In this document: positions 46,167 to 56,660 of the stretch, piece after piece
How the letters are laid out: the number at the start of each line of letters is the position of its first letter
How positions within the stretch are numbered: the first letter of the stretch is position 1
Origin: Lachnospiraceae bacterium 28-4
Lineage (GTDB): Bacteria > Bacillota > Clostridia > Lachnospirales > Lachnospiraceae
Direction of reading: 5' to 3'
Length of the DNA stretch: 64,000 bases
Assembly: GCA_000403275.2 (NCBI GenBank)
Contig: KE159599.1
Coordinates: forward strand, 1,309,522 to 1,373,521
The notes under the pieces: model-generated
Databases searched by the model: none
The model's input: the letters and a program-made list of their open reading frames with translations, nothing else
Told to the model about the DNA's origin: nothing
Translations under genes and position numbers: made by a program

Positions 46167-48827
46167 TTATATCTGCTTAATAATTGCAATGATATAAGCC
46201 AGTTCATCATCGGAAAAACAAATGTCAAAAGCCTTTTCCAATGTCTGTAGGATATCCCTCAAATCATGATACAAACGTTTATTGCGGCTAATCAAAGTAT
46301 CCCTATTCATGGTAACCGGCATCTTTTCTTTCATCAACATTCTCTGAACCGCACAGGCAATATGCAAAAACAGTCCCAATTCCTGATCCTGGGATAACCC
46401 CTGCGCCGCCTTTTTGATTCTGGCAATCGCCTTTGGCAGACAATTCTTCAGCTTTTTCATATCCAACCCTTCCAGTTGTTCGGAAAGATAAGAATAAATT
46501 GCATCATAATCTACTTGAACAGGTATTTCCACATTGGAAACAGCAAGTAAGACATCCAGCTTGTCCACAGGTGTGTCAAACAATTTAGTGACAGAGATAA
46601 AAGGAATCCCGTGCAGTTGAGGGTCATAAGTACCGATTACATAAAGAATCTCCTGCTCCTGACGCAAACGGTTGACTTCACCCAACAGTTGCTTGCGATC
46701 GCTAATCGCCAGCGGAATGATATCCACCTCTTCCATTTGTATATGCTTCTCCAAATAGGACTTCATCGAAACTGCCGCACCCTTCCCACTCATGCACAGC
46801 GTAATTATAATCTTATGCTTACACTGGCGCACATAGGACTCCGTCATCTGCTGATAAGAATCTTGAAAGGTCTTGGCCACTTTATCATACAATTCATCCA
46901 GAGAAGTCAGACAGCTGGCTTTACGGGAACTGTCCAAAGCAATAAGAGCCCCCGGAATTTCCAGCATACGAATCCGTATACCGCATTCCTTCATAATCAT
47001 CTCTGCCATGGTCCGCAGCGATCCCATATCATATAAAAGCAAAATGCCCTGCCCTTTATCAATCTCCAAAATCTGCGCTTTCAATTCGTTATAAGCTTCA
47101 TGCATATCCATGCTTAACGGCATATCAAAGGCATATGTATTATTGCCTTTGACCAACCAATTTACCACATCTGCCATAGACGAAGCAGTTGACTTCCCAT
47201 GCATGGCCAATAAAATCACAGGTTTGTTCACCGGTTTATCGTAAATCGTATTATTGCAGATAAACATAGTGATCAACACAACTTCATCAATCGACAGCTG
47301 CACATTAAATTCCCTTTCCACCTCTGTCGAAAATTTCATGCAGAACGCATATTCATCCCTGTGGTTTTCTACCGTTTCCATCACCCGACTGTTGGAAAGC
47401 CTCTGTACCACATTCGAACGCTCCAATGTAGCCGAAAGATGAAGGCACATCCCATAAAAAATAGATTCCGGGTAAACCCGTCCAAAGCGCAGGGATGCCT
47501 CCCGTAAAAACTTCTCCACCATAGTCACAATGCGGCGATCCACAATTTTAAGCAGAGATTCTCTGTTTACGCTCTTCTCGCTCACTTGATGCACCAACTG
47601 CTTCATATCATATTCTAATTCCGCATTAATAATCGAACTTGCCTCTTTATCAGTAATTCCCCTTCCTCTCAACTCCGCTGCCTTACGGTCAATCATATCA
47701 TAAATAGATTCCCTGTCGTCGCCGGAATTCTCACTCTTTTCCAAAGTCCTCTCTATAGTGGCCGTCTTGGAAAAAGCATAAGAATAATTTTTAGGAATCA
47801 ACCCCTCCACCTCATCATAAAAGTCTTTATAATACAAAAGTCCCTGGCGTACAATAGGCGGCATATCATTCATATAAATATACAATTCATCCGTATTTTC
47901 ATTAAATTCTCTCACATAAGCATTCGCACAGCCGATTTTGATATCGGATTTCAACTGTTTTACATTGCTTTCACACCGGTAAAGCAGCATACACCGCAAC
48001 AATTCGGCATTCACCTTAACGGATTTATCCATACGGGCTGCTTCTTCAATAAAAAAACTCTGTACTAAGGCAAACCGCTCTTCCAGACGGCGCGCCTTCA
48101 ATGACGGCAAATCAATTCGCACGGAAAATTTAGCTGCATATGCATCGAGCAGAGACTGTTTCACATTATCATTTACCGCACAGATTAAAATCGTATCCCG
48201 CATATCCTTCCTTTCATCTTCCAAAAGTTCCAGAAGAATATCCCTGGCTGCAGCTGGCAAAATATCAATATGATCGATAACTAATATCCCCCCTCTCGCC
48301 TTTTGAAGCGCGCCTTCACAATCATTGTTATTTCGCCCAAATAAACGTACACAAATTTCCCCATCTTGTCCCTCATAATATCTACAGTTAAAACGGATAA
48401 AAGGGGCATCGTCCGCAATTACCTTCTTTTCCTTTGCAAACCGATACATTAAATAAGCAAAATACGTCTTACCGGATCCCCTTGGCCCAACAATAAGCGT
48501 ATTTAGACTGTGTTCAGGATACAGGATGGCCGCCTTAGCCAATCTTGTCACATTTTTCAGGCTTCCGTTATATCCTAGCAGTTCTTTAAAGCAGGACTCC
48601 TCGCTGCCCCCGGTGTCAGGCCGGTTAGCAATCCGGTAAGGCACCGGGCGCCCCTGCAGCTTTTCCAATTTCCCTTCCATTACTAAATCATTTAATAAAG
48701 TACTCAGATTGGAACGCTGCATCTGCAATGCTTCCGCCAATTCCTGCGTATTAAAAATCTTGTCTTCTGCTCCGCACTTCTGCGTACACATCACCATATA
48801 ATCAAATACTTCTTCCTTTTTCGTCAT
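46167..48827 (-). CDS. LevR-type PTS-regulated transcriptional activator with degenerate sigma-54 loop
   Basis: Regulator of 886 residues. Order: N-terminal winged helix (about 1-65, LAEALQMQRSNLSTLLNDLV); AAA+ domain with Walker A VGPRGSGKTYFA (about 112-120) and Walker B ILVIDHIDIL; PRD1 (about 430-540); an EIIA-mannose-like domain with phosphorylatable His in LLAMHGKSTASSMADVV; an EIIB-like stretch; PRD2 at the C-terminus. In true LevR proteins the AAA domain has the GAFTGA loop that contacts sigma-54. Here the same place reads LFGRNNNDCEGALQKARGG, without it. It lies directly upstream of the beta-glucoside PTS operon, its likely target, whose promoter is sigma-A-like. Confidence 0.85.
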   Translation of the reverse strand: MTKKEEVFDYMVMCTQKCGAEDKIFNTQELAEALQMQRSNLSTLLNDLVMEGKLEKLQGRPVPYRIANRPDTGGSEESCFKELLGYNGSLKNVTRLAKAAILYPEHSLNTLIVGPRGSGKTYFAYLMYRFAKEKKVIADDAPFIRFNCRYYEGQDGEICVRLFGRNNNDCEGALQKARGGILVIDHIDILPAAARDILLELLEDERKDMRDTILICAVNDNVKQSLLDAYAAKFSVRIDLPSLKARRLEERFALVQSFFIEEAARMDKSVKVNAELLRCMLLYRCESNVKQLKSDIKIGCANAYVREFNENTDELYIYMNDMPPIVRQGLLYYKDFYDEVEGLIPKNYSYAFSKTATIERTLEKSENSGDDRESIYDMIDRKAAELRGRGITDKEASSIINAELEYDMKQLVHQVSEKSVNRESLLKIVDRRIVTMVEKFLREASLRFGRVYPESIFYGMCLHLSATLERSNVVQRLSNSRVMETVENHRDEYAFCMKFSTEVEREFNVQLSIDEVVLITMFICNNTIYDKPVNKPVILLAMHGKSTASSMADVVNWLVKGNNTYAFDMPLSMDMHEAYNELKAQILEIDKGQGILLLYDMGSLRTMAEMIMKECGIRIRMLEIPGALIALDSSRKASCLTSLDELYDKVAKTFQDSYQQMTESYVRQCKHKIIITLCMSGKGAAVSMKSYLEKHIQMEEVDIIPLAISDRKQLLGEVNRLRQEQEILYVIGTYDPQLHGIPFISVTKLFDTPVDKLDVLLAVSNVEIPVQVDYDAIYSYLSEQLEGLDMKKLKNCLPKAIARIKKAAQGLSQDQELGLFLHIACAVQRMLMKEKMPVTMNRDTLISRNKRLYHDLRDILQTLEKAFDICFSDDELAYIIAIIKQI

Positions 48828-48889
48828 TTCCAGCCCTTCCAGCCCTCTTTATAATTTCCTAAAAATATAGCATGATTATAGACTAACCG

Positions 48890-49975
48890 TCAATATTTCA
48901 TATCATAACAGCGTTTACTAAAATAAAAAGAAAATTCCGTCCTCCCGTCAAAAAGTGTTTCTGCCTTTATATATCCCCGTTCTCCTTCCAACACTTCTCT
49001 GGCAATCGTAAGTCCCAATCCGACCCCGTTTTCCTCCGCCGTTTTCTTCCCCCGGTAAAATCGCTGAAAAATCTTATGGTACTCCTCTCTTTCAATCCCT
49101 ATCCCTTCATTCCGAACCGATACCTGCGCGTATCCCGTCAACTCCGCCAGTTCTATCTCGATAACGCTTCCCCTGTTTCCATATTTCACTGCATTGTCCA
49201 ATACATTAAAAACTGCCTCCGATGTCCATTTTCCATCGATTACGGCCCAAATATGCTGCTCCCCGGCCAGTTTTATATCCATCTCCTTCTGCCCGGCTTT
49301 TTCCATTATCTGATTTACCGCATTCAGTATAACAGGCAAAATCTCCTGCTTTTCCGGCTTCTGTCTGATTATGCCCGTTTCCAGGCGGGACATTTTCGAA
49401 AACCCTTCCCCCAGCCATCCCAATTTTTCCGCCTGGTCTTCCACGCACCGTGCAAACCGTACTTTTTCTCCCTCCGCCAAATCGTTCCTTTTTAAAAAAC
49501 CGGCATAAATTTTCAGATTCGTAATCGGCGTATTGATCTGATGCACCAAATTACCAATATTTTCATTGAGCTGCTTTCTGAATTGATGCTCCCTGCTTTC
49601 ATAAGAACGCAGGATATCATATAGTCTGAAAAGCTGTTCCTGAAGCTTGGACAATACCGTATCATCAGCCATCGGAAAGGCCATGGTTTCTTTTCCGCCA
49701 ATCAGGCTTTCCACCATATCGCTGAATTGATACAAAATGCCGTTGATATTTTTGGCAATCATGAAATAAAAAATACCGAACACAGACAAATTTGCGCCTC
49801 CATACAGCACCATCAAAATCGCCATGCGGAAAAAGAGACCGGATGATGCCCCAAAAACAAGCAATATCCATGATCCAATTCCAAGGAACAGCAAAAGCAG
49901 TATAAGCAAAATGCCTATACCGCTTTTCCATATTTTATCCGTATCCCATTTTCTCTCCTGCCGCCCGCTTGCCAT
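48890..49975 (-). CDS. Sensor histidine kinase (ABC-transporter-associated)
   Basis: Small membrane kinase of 361 residues with two closely spaced helices (about 15-37 and 42-65) and almost no extracellular loop. Kinases of this kind often take their signal from a transporter. The H-box is NLVHQINTPITNLKIYA; the ATPase domain has VFNVLDNAVKYG, VRNEGIGIE and NGVGLGLTIAREV. The Asn-rich H-box (QINTPI instead of DLRTPL) matches kinases of BceS-like type. It starts 3 bp after its response regulator. Confidence 0.88.
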   Translation of the reverse strand: MASGRQERKWDTDKIWKSGIGILLILLLLFLGIGSWILLVFGASSGLFFRMAILMVLYGGANLSVFGIFYFMIAKNINGILYQFSDMVESLIGGKETMAFPMADDTVLSKLQEQLFRLYDILRSYESREHQFRKQLNENIGNLVHQINTPITNLKIYAGFLKRNDLAEGEKVRFARCVEDQAEKLGWLGEGFSKMSRLETGIIRQKPEKQEILPVILNAVNQIMEKAGQKEMDIKLAGEQHIWAVIDGKWTSEAVFNVLDNAVKYGNRGSVIEIELAELTGYAQVSVRNEGIGIEREEYHKIFQRFYRGKKTAEENGVGLGLTIAREVLEGERGYIKAETLFDGRTEFSFYFSKRCYDMKY

Positions 49976-49978
49976 TCT

Positions 49979-50656
49979 CTATTCATCCTCCCATTTATAG
50001 CCAATACCAAATACTGTCCGTATATGATTCGGTTTCTCCGAATCATCCTCTATCTTTTCCCGCAGCCTATGGATATTCACGTTTAATGTCCTGTCTTCCA
50101 CATATTTTTCCTGCATATCCCATATTCTGTCAAGAAGCCTCTCCCTTGTCAACACGATCCCCCTATGATCTAAAAATATTTCCAGAAGTTTTATCTCCAG
50201 CGCCGTCAGCTCTATTTCCCGGCCGCGGTTTTTTAATGTTTTATTTTCAAAGTCATAGACCAGCCCACCATTTGTATAGATCTTCCGGGAAGTTTCCTTG
50301 CTCCGTTTCAAAACCGCCCCTATTTTCATCACCAGGACAGCCATGGAAAAAGGCTTGGTAATATAATCGTCGCAGCCCATCCGAAAACCTTTCAGCATAT
50401 CCTCCTCCGAATCTCTGGCAGTCAGAAAAAGCACCGGAACCTTCTGCCCGACGAGGATATTCTTAAGAAAATCCCTTCCGTCCCCGTCCGGCAGATTAAT
50501 ATCGAGAAGTATCAGATCCATTTTCTGTCCCAGCTTTTTTTCCGCTTCCCCCAAAGAACGTGCCTTATGCACAATATAACCTTCTTTTTCCAGGGCGAAA
50601 GCGATCCCTTCGTTTAGCGTCCGGTCATCCTCCACTACCAAAATATGCCTTTCCAT
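49979..50656 (-). CDS. OmpR-family response regulator (ABC-transporter-associated)
   Basis: Response regulator of 225 residues from the ATG at 50656 (GGGGGAGA upstream). The receiver shows VVEDDRT, the phosphoacceptor in LILLDINLPDGDG and the Lys in TKPFSMAVLV. The winged helix includes TLKNRGREIELTALEIKLLE, NVNIHRLREKI and RTVFGIGYKWE. It lies between the ABC permease and its kinase on the same strand. The likely target is the transporter operon, as in Bce-type peptide-resistance modules (inference). Confidence 0.92.
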   Translation of the reverse strand: MERHILVVEDDRTLNEGIAFALEKEGYIVHKARSLGEAEKKLGQKMDLILLDINLPDGDGRDFLKNILVGQKVPVLFLTARDSEEDMLKGFRMGCDDYITKPFSMAVLVMKIGAVLKRSKETSRKIYTNGGLVYDFENKTLKNRGREIELTALEIKLLEIFLDHRGIVLTRERLLDRIWDMQEKYVEDRTLNVNIHRLREKIEDDSEKPNHIRTVFGIGYKWEDE

Positions 50657-50692
50657 TTTCTCCCCCATTTCTGCGCGGCTTTTTGCGCATAT

Positions 50693-50725
50693 CAAGTTTG
50701 TGGATGCCGCGCAGACACAAACTTG
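50693..50725 (-). repeat. Inverted repeat between permease and response regulator
   Basis: CAAGTTTGTG (50693-50702) and CACAAACTTG (50716-50725), perfect 10-bp arms with a 13-nt loop. A second A/T-rich repeat GATTGAAAA..TTTTCAATC lies beside it. It may separate transporter and regulator messages. Confidence 0.55.
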
Positions 50726-50766
50726 GGATTGAAAATTTTCAATTTTCAATCTTTCCCTCCGCAGAT

Positions 50767-53310
50767 TTATATGATACTTCTCAGCCTCCCCACAACGGAC
50801 TGTTTATTCATTATGTTCGTAAGAATACGGGCCATCCATGTACACAGCAGAACGGCAAAGGCCATGAGCAATGCCAGCGCCTGCAAAAAAGTCCCTACGG
50901 AAAAACCGGTAAATAAAGGGTTCATGCCGAGAGCATACGTAAGAGCCGCCCCGCTCACCGCCGCCAGGCCGGAAGCAAGAAAGATATAACGGGCATATTT
51001 ACCAAAAATATCCCTTTTCATCTGTTTCTTCGTCATTCCGATCGACTGCATAGCCGCATATTCCAACTTGCGTGCAAAGACGTCCGTAGACACCGTATTC
51101 ACCACATTGGCAATACCGATCAATCCTACCATACCGGCCAAAAACATCCCGAGAACCCCTATCACTCTTTTTTCCTCTGCAAAATGCATTCCATCCTCAT
51201 ATTTGGACTGAAAATACATCTGCAAGTTTCCCTCTTCCTCGATGATTTGACAAACCGCTTCATATTCCTCTTTCTCATCCGCAAACTCCGATGCCTTTCC
51301 TGAGCCGTCAAAACAAATTTTTCCTATCAAATCTTCATATCCTGAATAAATGCTTTTGAAAGTTTCATCATCCAGTATAATATTTCTGCCCTGTATATTG
51401 GAAGTGCCATACGGATTCGCATGCGCGATTATGGCCATAACAACAAAATTTTTTTCTACATAGCGATCCGCTCTGTCATCATAAAAAGTTATTCTTACCT
51501 TGTCTCCCGCATGTACCGGATACTCCGTTTTTTTATTAGAAACTACCCATTCCGGACTGCGCTGGTAAATCATATAACCGCCCTCTGCGAATTTCTCCGC
51601 ATCCATTTTTCCTTCTATTACCCGGAAATACTTTTCCTCTGTGGAAAGATATTCCGCCTCCATACCCATGACTCCCACTCTGTAATTTCCTCTCTCGCTC
51701 TCCGCAATCCGGTAATTACTTCCTTCCTCCAGGCATTCATTATAAATTCCGATGTCTTCAGCTATCTCTCCCTCTTTTGTAACCTCTCCCATAGAAGAAA
51801 GATACGTATCAATCTCCCCGTCCCTCTCCACATAGTCCGGCTTTACCCTGGCCTCATAATACACCCTGAAATTTTCCGCAAATGGCAGTTTTTCCAGCCT
51901 TTCCACCATCTCCCGGCTTATCGGCATATAGGCCTCGCTCATCGCCCATATGCTTCCCCTGTGTGTCACCCTGAAATCCGTCCCGTTATACCTCTCTTTC
52001 ATTACATCTACATCATATCCCATGGAGAGAGTATAGACAACTAGGAAAAGAATACCGCTCAAGGCAAAAGAAAGGACGGAGAATATCCCCTTCTTTTTCT
52101 TCCCGCCATATCTGGCTGCTTCCACAGGGGATATATGGCAGGCGATCTTAAACGGTTTCATCGTGCTGATATATACCGTAAGCCAGGAAAAAACCGTACT
52201 GAAAATAAAAGTTTCCACAAACCCGGCCGATTGGTAATATCCTGAAATGCCATCCATAAATACGGGAACTATCATTTTCCCGGAAATACTTCCTATCAAA
52301 AATCCGGCCAAGCTGCCGGCAGCGATCCCTGTCAGGGCAATCTTGTTCATTTGGAACAACAACATGCCTTTCAGTTGCCTTGAAGTCATCCCGATCGTCT
52401 TTAACTCGCCATAAAAACGAATATCATTTCTGACGGAAATATCGAATACATTGTAAATAAAGAAATATCCACAGGACATAATCATAAATGCAACAATAAA
52501 AACCGGGATAATAACGATGATACTCAAATCGCTCATTTTATACACTCCGCTATCTGCCCCCGATAACTCCGCTACCTCACTTATTTTTTCTTCTTTGTCA
52601 TACCCGAACCTGAAAAATTCCAAGTTGTTCAGCTTTACATAAATAATATCCCGCTTCGCGGAAAGCTCCGGGTTATAAGTTTCGATAAAGCTCTCATCGG
52701 TATAAATCTCCGCATATATATTCTTTACATTTTCGAGGGGATTTTTATAATATCCGCAGACAGTCATCGGTATTTCCTTTTCTGCATCCTCGCCGTTTTC
52801 CCTGACTACCACAACAAGCGGATAAGCAATCCCGACCTCTTCCCCAAGGCCAAGCTGTTCCGACATCGTATCGGGAATCAATATCTCATTCGGCTTCTCC
52901 GGGTATTTTCCTGCAATCAGATCCACCATATTTTTTTCATAGTGTACGCGGTCTGCCGCAAACAGCCTCGTTTCCACACTGGCAAATTCCTTGTTATGAA
53001 GATAGGTGCTGCTGCATCTTCTCACAAAGGCAGCCCATTCCACCTGCGGAAGTTCCCTGACCTTTTCCAATACCTCATAATCACCATAAACACAATTCCC
53101 GTCTGCGCCGGGGCCCGGAGCGGCCGATGTTGCAAGGGAAACTGTCCGTACCATGCCAAATCCAACGGTAAAAACCACAGTAAGCAGCACCGTAGTGAGT
53201 ATGACCGCCAGCACCGCCATCCGGTTTCTGACCGTATGCGCTTTATAATCTTCTGCCGCCAGCTCTCTCCCGATACCGGCGTTGGAATTTCTGAACATAA
53301 TATTCATCAT
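50767..53310 (-). CDS. FtsX-family ABC transporter permease
   Basis: Large permease of 847 residues. Helix 1 is at about residues 32-55. An extracellular domain follows (to about 260), then helices near 265-290, 315-340, 360-385 and 415-432. A second extracellular domain (about 450-710) and three C-terminal helices (about 720, 785 and 815) follow. The two FtsX modules have motifs ELKTIGMTSRQLKGMLLFQ and AAMQSIGMTKKQMKRDIFG. The architecture fits MacB/BceB-like exporters or antimicrobial peptide sensors-detoxifiers. Its ATG overlaps the ATPase stop by one base. The two-component genes follow. Confidence 0.9.
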   Translation of the reverse strand: MMNIMFRNSNAGIGRELAAEDYKAHTVRNRMAVLAVILTTVLLTVVFTVGFGMVRTVSLATSAAPGPGADGNCVYGDYEVLEKVRELPQVEWAAFVRRCSSTYLHNKEFASVETRLFAADRVHYEKNMVDLIAGKYPEKPNEILIPDTMSEQLGLGEEVGIAYPLVVVVRENGEDAEKEIPMTVCGYYKNPLENVKNIYAEIYTDESFIETYNPELSAKRDIIYVKLNNLEFFRFGYDKEEKISEVAELSGADSGVYKMSDLSIIVIIPVFIVAFMIMSCGYFFIYNVFDISVRNDIRFYGELKTIGMTSRQLKGMLLFQMNKIALTGIAAGSLAGFLIGSISGKMIVPVFMDGISGYYQSAGFVETFIFSTVFSWLTVYISTMKPFKIACHISPVEAARYGGKKKKGIFSVLSFALSGILFLVVYTLSMGYDVDVMKERYNGTDFRVTHRGSIWAMSEAYMPISREMVERLEKLPFAENFRVYYEARVKPDYVERDGEIDTYLSSMGEVTKEGEIAEDIGIYNECLEEGSNYRIAESERGNYRVGVMGMEAEYLSTEEKYFRVIEGKMDAEKFAEGGYMIYQRSPEWVVSNKKTEYPVHAGDKVRITFYDDRADRYVEKNFVVMAIIAHANPYGTSNIQGRNIILDDETFKSIYSGYEDLIGKICFDGSGKASEFADEKEEYEAVCQIIEEEGNLQMYFQSKYEDGMHFAEEKRVIGVLGMFLAGMVGLIGIANVVNTVSTDVFARKLEYAAMQSIGMTKKQMKRDIFGKYARYIFLASGLAAVSGAALTYALGMNPLFTGFSVGTFLQALALLMAFAVLLCTWMARILTNIMNKQSVVGRLRSII

Positions 53311-53984
53311 CAGGCTTCACCTCCCACGATCTTTCCGTCCTCCAGGTGAATCACCCTGTCTGCCAGTTGCGCAATCGCTTCATTATGCGTAATCATAACA
53401 ATCGTTTGATGGAATTCCTTTCCCGTCATTTTCAACAATCCCATGACCTCCGCACTGGTTTTGGAATCCAGGTTCCCGGTCGGCTCATCCGCCAGAAGCA
53501 CCGCAGGTTTCGCTGCAATCGCCCTGGCAATCGCCACTCTCTGCTGCTGTCCGCCGGAAAGCTGATTCGGATACCGGTTCATTTTTTCCTCTATCCCGAG
53601 CGTCCCGCATATATGCCTGATATATCCCTCATCCGGCTTATTCCCGTCTAACCGTATAGGGAGCGTAATATTTTTATACACATCCAAAACGGAGATCAGA
53701 TTATAATTTTGAAAAACAAATCCGATATTTCTGCGCCGGAACACGGTCAGTTCTTCCTCTTTCATATGCATAATGGACTGGCCGCCTATGATTACCTCCC
53801 CGTCATCCGCATAATCCAACCCTCCGATCAAATTCAATAAAGTAGTCTTCCCACTCCCGGATGTCCCTACTACTGCGGTAAAACTTCCCTTTTCTACCGA
53901 AAAACTGATGTCGTCCACCGCCTTTACCAGATTTTCCCCACTGCCATAATGCTTTTTTAAATGTATTGTTTTTAAAATTTCCAT
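53310..53984 (-). CDS. ABC transporter ATPase (MacB/BceA type)
   Basis: ATPase of 224 residues that energises the adjacent permease. Walker A is [16 protein letters not shown], the signature [16 protein letters not shown], Walker [13 protein letters not shown] and the switch His in [27 protein letters not shown] is typical of the LolD/MacB/BceA clade. The ATG at 53984 lies behind TAAGGAG; the longer frame has no site. It is the first gene of the ATPase-permease-RR-HK cluster. Confidence 0.94.
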   Translation of the reverse strand: MEILKTIHLKKHYGSGENLVKAVDDISFSVEKGSFTAVVGTSGSGKTTLLNLIGGLDYADDGEVIIGGQSIMHMKEEELTVFRRRNIGFVFQNYNLISVLDVYKNITLPIRLDGNKPDEGYIRHICGTLGIEEKMNRYPNQLSGGQQQRVAIARAIAAKPAVLLADEPTGNLDSKTSAEVMGLLKMTGKEFHQTIVMITHNEAIAQLADRVIHLEDGKIVGGEA

Positions 53985-54100
53985 GCCGTACAACTCCTTA
54001 TCGTCTACTTCTCTTTTTCTTGTATTGTAAACGGTAATTATTACGCCCGGGTTACATATCCGGCAAAAAAATACGTGTACCTTACCCAAGTTTTTCCGCC

Positions 54101-54150
54101 AATAAAGATACCGGAACAAACCATTGCTGATTCGTTCCGGTATCCCTTTA
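54101..54150 (-). terminator. Terminator after pgi
   Basis: Minus-strand GATACCGGAAC pairs with GTTCCGGTATC (plus 54107-54117 and 54134-54144) and is followed by TTTATT. Confidence 0.78.
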
Positions 54151-54197
54151 TTTCTGCAGACAATGAGCCAAACGGCCGCTGTCTTCACTAATTCTCT

Positions 54198-55547
54198 CTA
54201 CAGTCTCTTCAAAAGCTCTTCCCTTTGCTCTTCGTATCCCGGTTTGCCTAAAAGCGCAAACATATTTTTCTTATAGCTTTCCACGCCGGGCTGGTTAAAC
54301 GGATTTACTCCAAGCAGATATCCGCTGACGCCACAGGCAAATTCGAAGAAATAGAACAGCTCTCCCAGATAAAATTCATTTACTTCCGGTACATGAACCA
54401 TAAAGTTAGGCACATTTCCATCCGTATGCGCCAGAATCGTACCGTTCATCGCGCTCTTATTTACAAAATCAACGGTCTTGCCCGCCAGATAGTTCAATCC
54501 GTCCAGATCCACAGGCTCCGTTCCCAATATAATCTCTTCCCTGCTCGTCTCGATATCGATAACCGTTTCAAACAGCGTCCTCGCTCCGTCCTGGATAAAC
54601 TGGCCCATGGAATGCAGATCCGTGGTAAGATCCACGCTCGCCGGGAAAATTCCTCTCTGATCCTTTCCTTCGCTCTCTCCGTACAGCTGTTTCCACCATT
54701 CGGAAACATAATGCACGCTCGGTTCATAATTGGCAAGAATTTCTATCGATTTTCCTTTTCTGAGCAGAATATTACGCAGCGCCGCATATTGCAAAGCATC
54801 GTTTTCCTCGAAAGATGCTTCCAGAGCCCTTTTTCTTCCGCTTGCCGCGCCTTCCATCAGCTTATCGATGTCCGCGCCGCTGACTGCAATTGGCAGCAAA
54901 CCCACCGCTGTCAGTACGGAAAAACGTCCGCCCACGTCATCCGGCACCACAAAGCTTTCATAGCCTTCCTCTGTCGCCAGGTTCTTTAACGATCCTTTTG
55001 CCTTATCCGTGGTAGCGTAAATTCTTTTCGCCGCTTCCGCTTTCCCGTATTTCTTTTCCATCATTTCCTTAAATACGCGGAATGCAATAGCCGGCTCCGT
55101 CGTAGTACCGGACTTGCTGATCATATTAATCGAGAAATCCCTTTCTCCTATTACATCCATAAGATGCCTGATATATGTGGAGCTGATCGAATTCCCGACA
55201 AAATAAATCTCAGGCGTCTTTCTCACCGACTTGTCCACTATATTATAAAAACTATGCCTCAAAAACTCGATAGCTGCCCTCGCTCCGAGATAAGAGCCTC
55301 CAATACCAATTACAAGCAGAACATCCGAATCGCCCTGAATCTTTGCCGCCGCTTTTTTGATCCTGGCAAACTCATCCTTATCATAATCTACCGGCAGATC
55401 AATCCATCCTAAAAAATCATTCCCCGCCCCTGTTTTCGAAACTAATACTTCCTTCGCATCCAAGGCCAGTTTTTTCATAAATTCTACTTCATGCCCGCTG
55501 ATAAACGATGCAGCTTTGGAATAATCAAACGTTACCTTATTGCTCAT
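54198..55547 (-). CDS. pgi: Glucose-6-phosphate isomerase
   Basis: Interconverts glucose-6-phosphate and fructose-6-phosphate. The 449-residue length matches the Gram-positive short form. Motifs are [15 protein letters not shown], the phosphate site [14 protein letters not shown], the PGI signature [18 protein letters not shown] and [18 protein letters not shown]. The ATG at 55547 has GCGAGGCAAATG-type spacing. It has its own promoter and terminator. It stands last in the ordinary chromosome before the mobile region. Confidence 0.97.
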   Translation of the reverse strand: MSNKVTFDYSKAASFISGHEVEFMKKLALDAKEVLVSKTGAGNDFLGWIDLPVDYDKDEFARIKKAAAKIQGDSDVLLVIGIGGSYLGARAAIEFLRHSFYNIVDKSVRKTPEIYFVGNSISSTYIRHLMDVIGERDFSINMISKSGTTTEPAIAFRVFKEMMEKKYGKAEAAKRIYATTDKAKGSLKNLATEEGYESFVVPDDVGGRFSVLTAVGLLPIAVSGADIDKLMEGAASGRKRALEASFEENDALQYAALRNILLRKGKSIEILANYEPSVHYVSEWWKQLYGESEGKDQRGIFPASVDLTTDLHSMGQFIQDGARTLFETVIDIETSREEIILGTEPVDLDGLNYLAGKTVDFVNKSAMNGTILAHTDGNVPNFMVHVPEVNEFYLGELFYFFEFACGVSGYLLGVNPFNQPGVESYKKNMFALLGKPGYEEQREELLKRL

Positions 55548-55595
55548 TTGCCTCGCTCCTTTGCCTTAATAATATAAATATCCAATACCATATCC

Positions 55596-55624
55596 AGTGT
55601 AGCAAAGTTGAATTTCTTTTTCAA
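55596..55624 (-). promoter_or_regulatory. pgi promoter
   Basis: Minus-strand TTGAAA (55619-55624), 17-bp spacer, TACACT (55596-55601), about 50 bp upstream of the start. Confidence 0.55.
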
Positions 55625-55629
55625 GAGTT

Positions 55630-55673
55630 TTCCATCCCCTATTTTAGACATTTCCATCCCCTATTTTAGACAT
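55630..55673. repeat. Exact 22-bp tandem duplication upstream of pgi
   Basis: Two perfect head-to-tail copies of a 22-bp unit beginning TTCCATCCCCTATTTTAG (55630-55651, 55652-55673), ending 5 bp upstream of the pgi -35. Two helical turns per unit would place two protein sites on the same face. Confidence 0.85.
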
Positions 55674-55691
55674 GCGTAACTATTTGACCTG

Positions 55692-56279
<588 letters not shown>

Positions 56280-56318
56280 CTAGTGGTCTTTGATAAGAGA
56301 ATCAAGGAGGCAACTACA

Positions 56319-56660
56319 ATGGCAAAAAAACAACGGAAATACGACATGGAATATAAAATCCAAGCCGTAAAATTAGCAAAAGAGCTTGGCGGTGCAAAAG
56401 CTGCAGCCGGGTTAGGTATCCCTGAAAACACTATGTACGCGTGGACAAAGGCTGCCAGAGAGGGAAGACTGAATGTCGGTTCCGGATCACATACTCCGGA
56501 AACTGCCATGAATCTTGCAGAAGAACTGGCTCTCCTACGCAGACAGGCCAAGGAGCAGGAAAAGGAAATCCGCCGCCTGAAAGAGGAAAACGAATTTCTC
56601 GAAGAGGCAAGCGCTTTTTTCGCCGCCAGCCGTCGGAAGTCTGCAAGAGGCAGAGAATGA
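56319..56660 (+). CDS. IS3-family transposase OrfA
   Basis: DNA-binding subunit of 113 residues. An HTH of the IS3/IS911 type (YKIQAVKLAKELGGAKAAAG, GIPENTMYAWTKAA) is followed by a leucine-rich coiled coil (LAEELALLRRQAKEQEKEIR). AAGGAGG precedes the ATG. The 3' end has a T TTT TTC heptamer at 56615-56621 in the correct phase for a -1 shift into orfB, as used by IS3 elements to make OrfAB. The stop overlaps the orfB ATG (ATGA). Confidence 0.9.
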   Translation: MAKKQRKYDMEYKIQAVKLAKELGGAKAAAGLGIPENTMYAWTKAAREGRLNVGSGSHTPETAMNLAEELALLRRQAKEQEKEIRRLKEENEFLEEASAFFAASRRKSARGRE

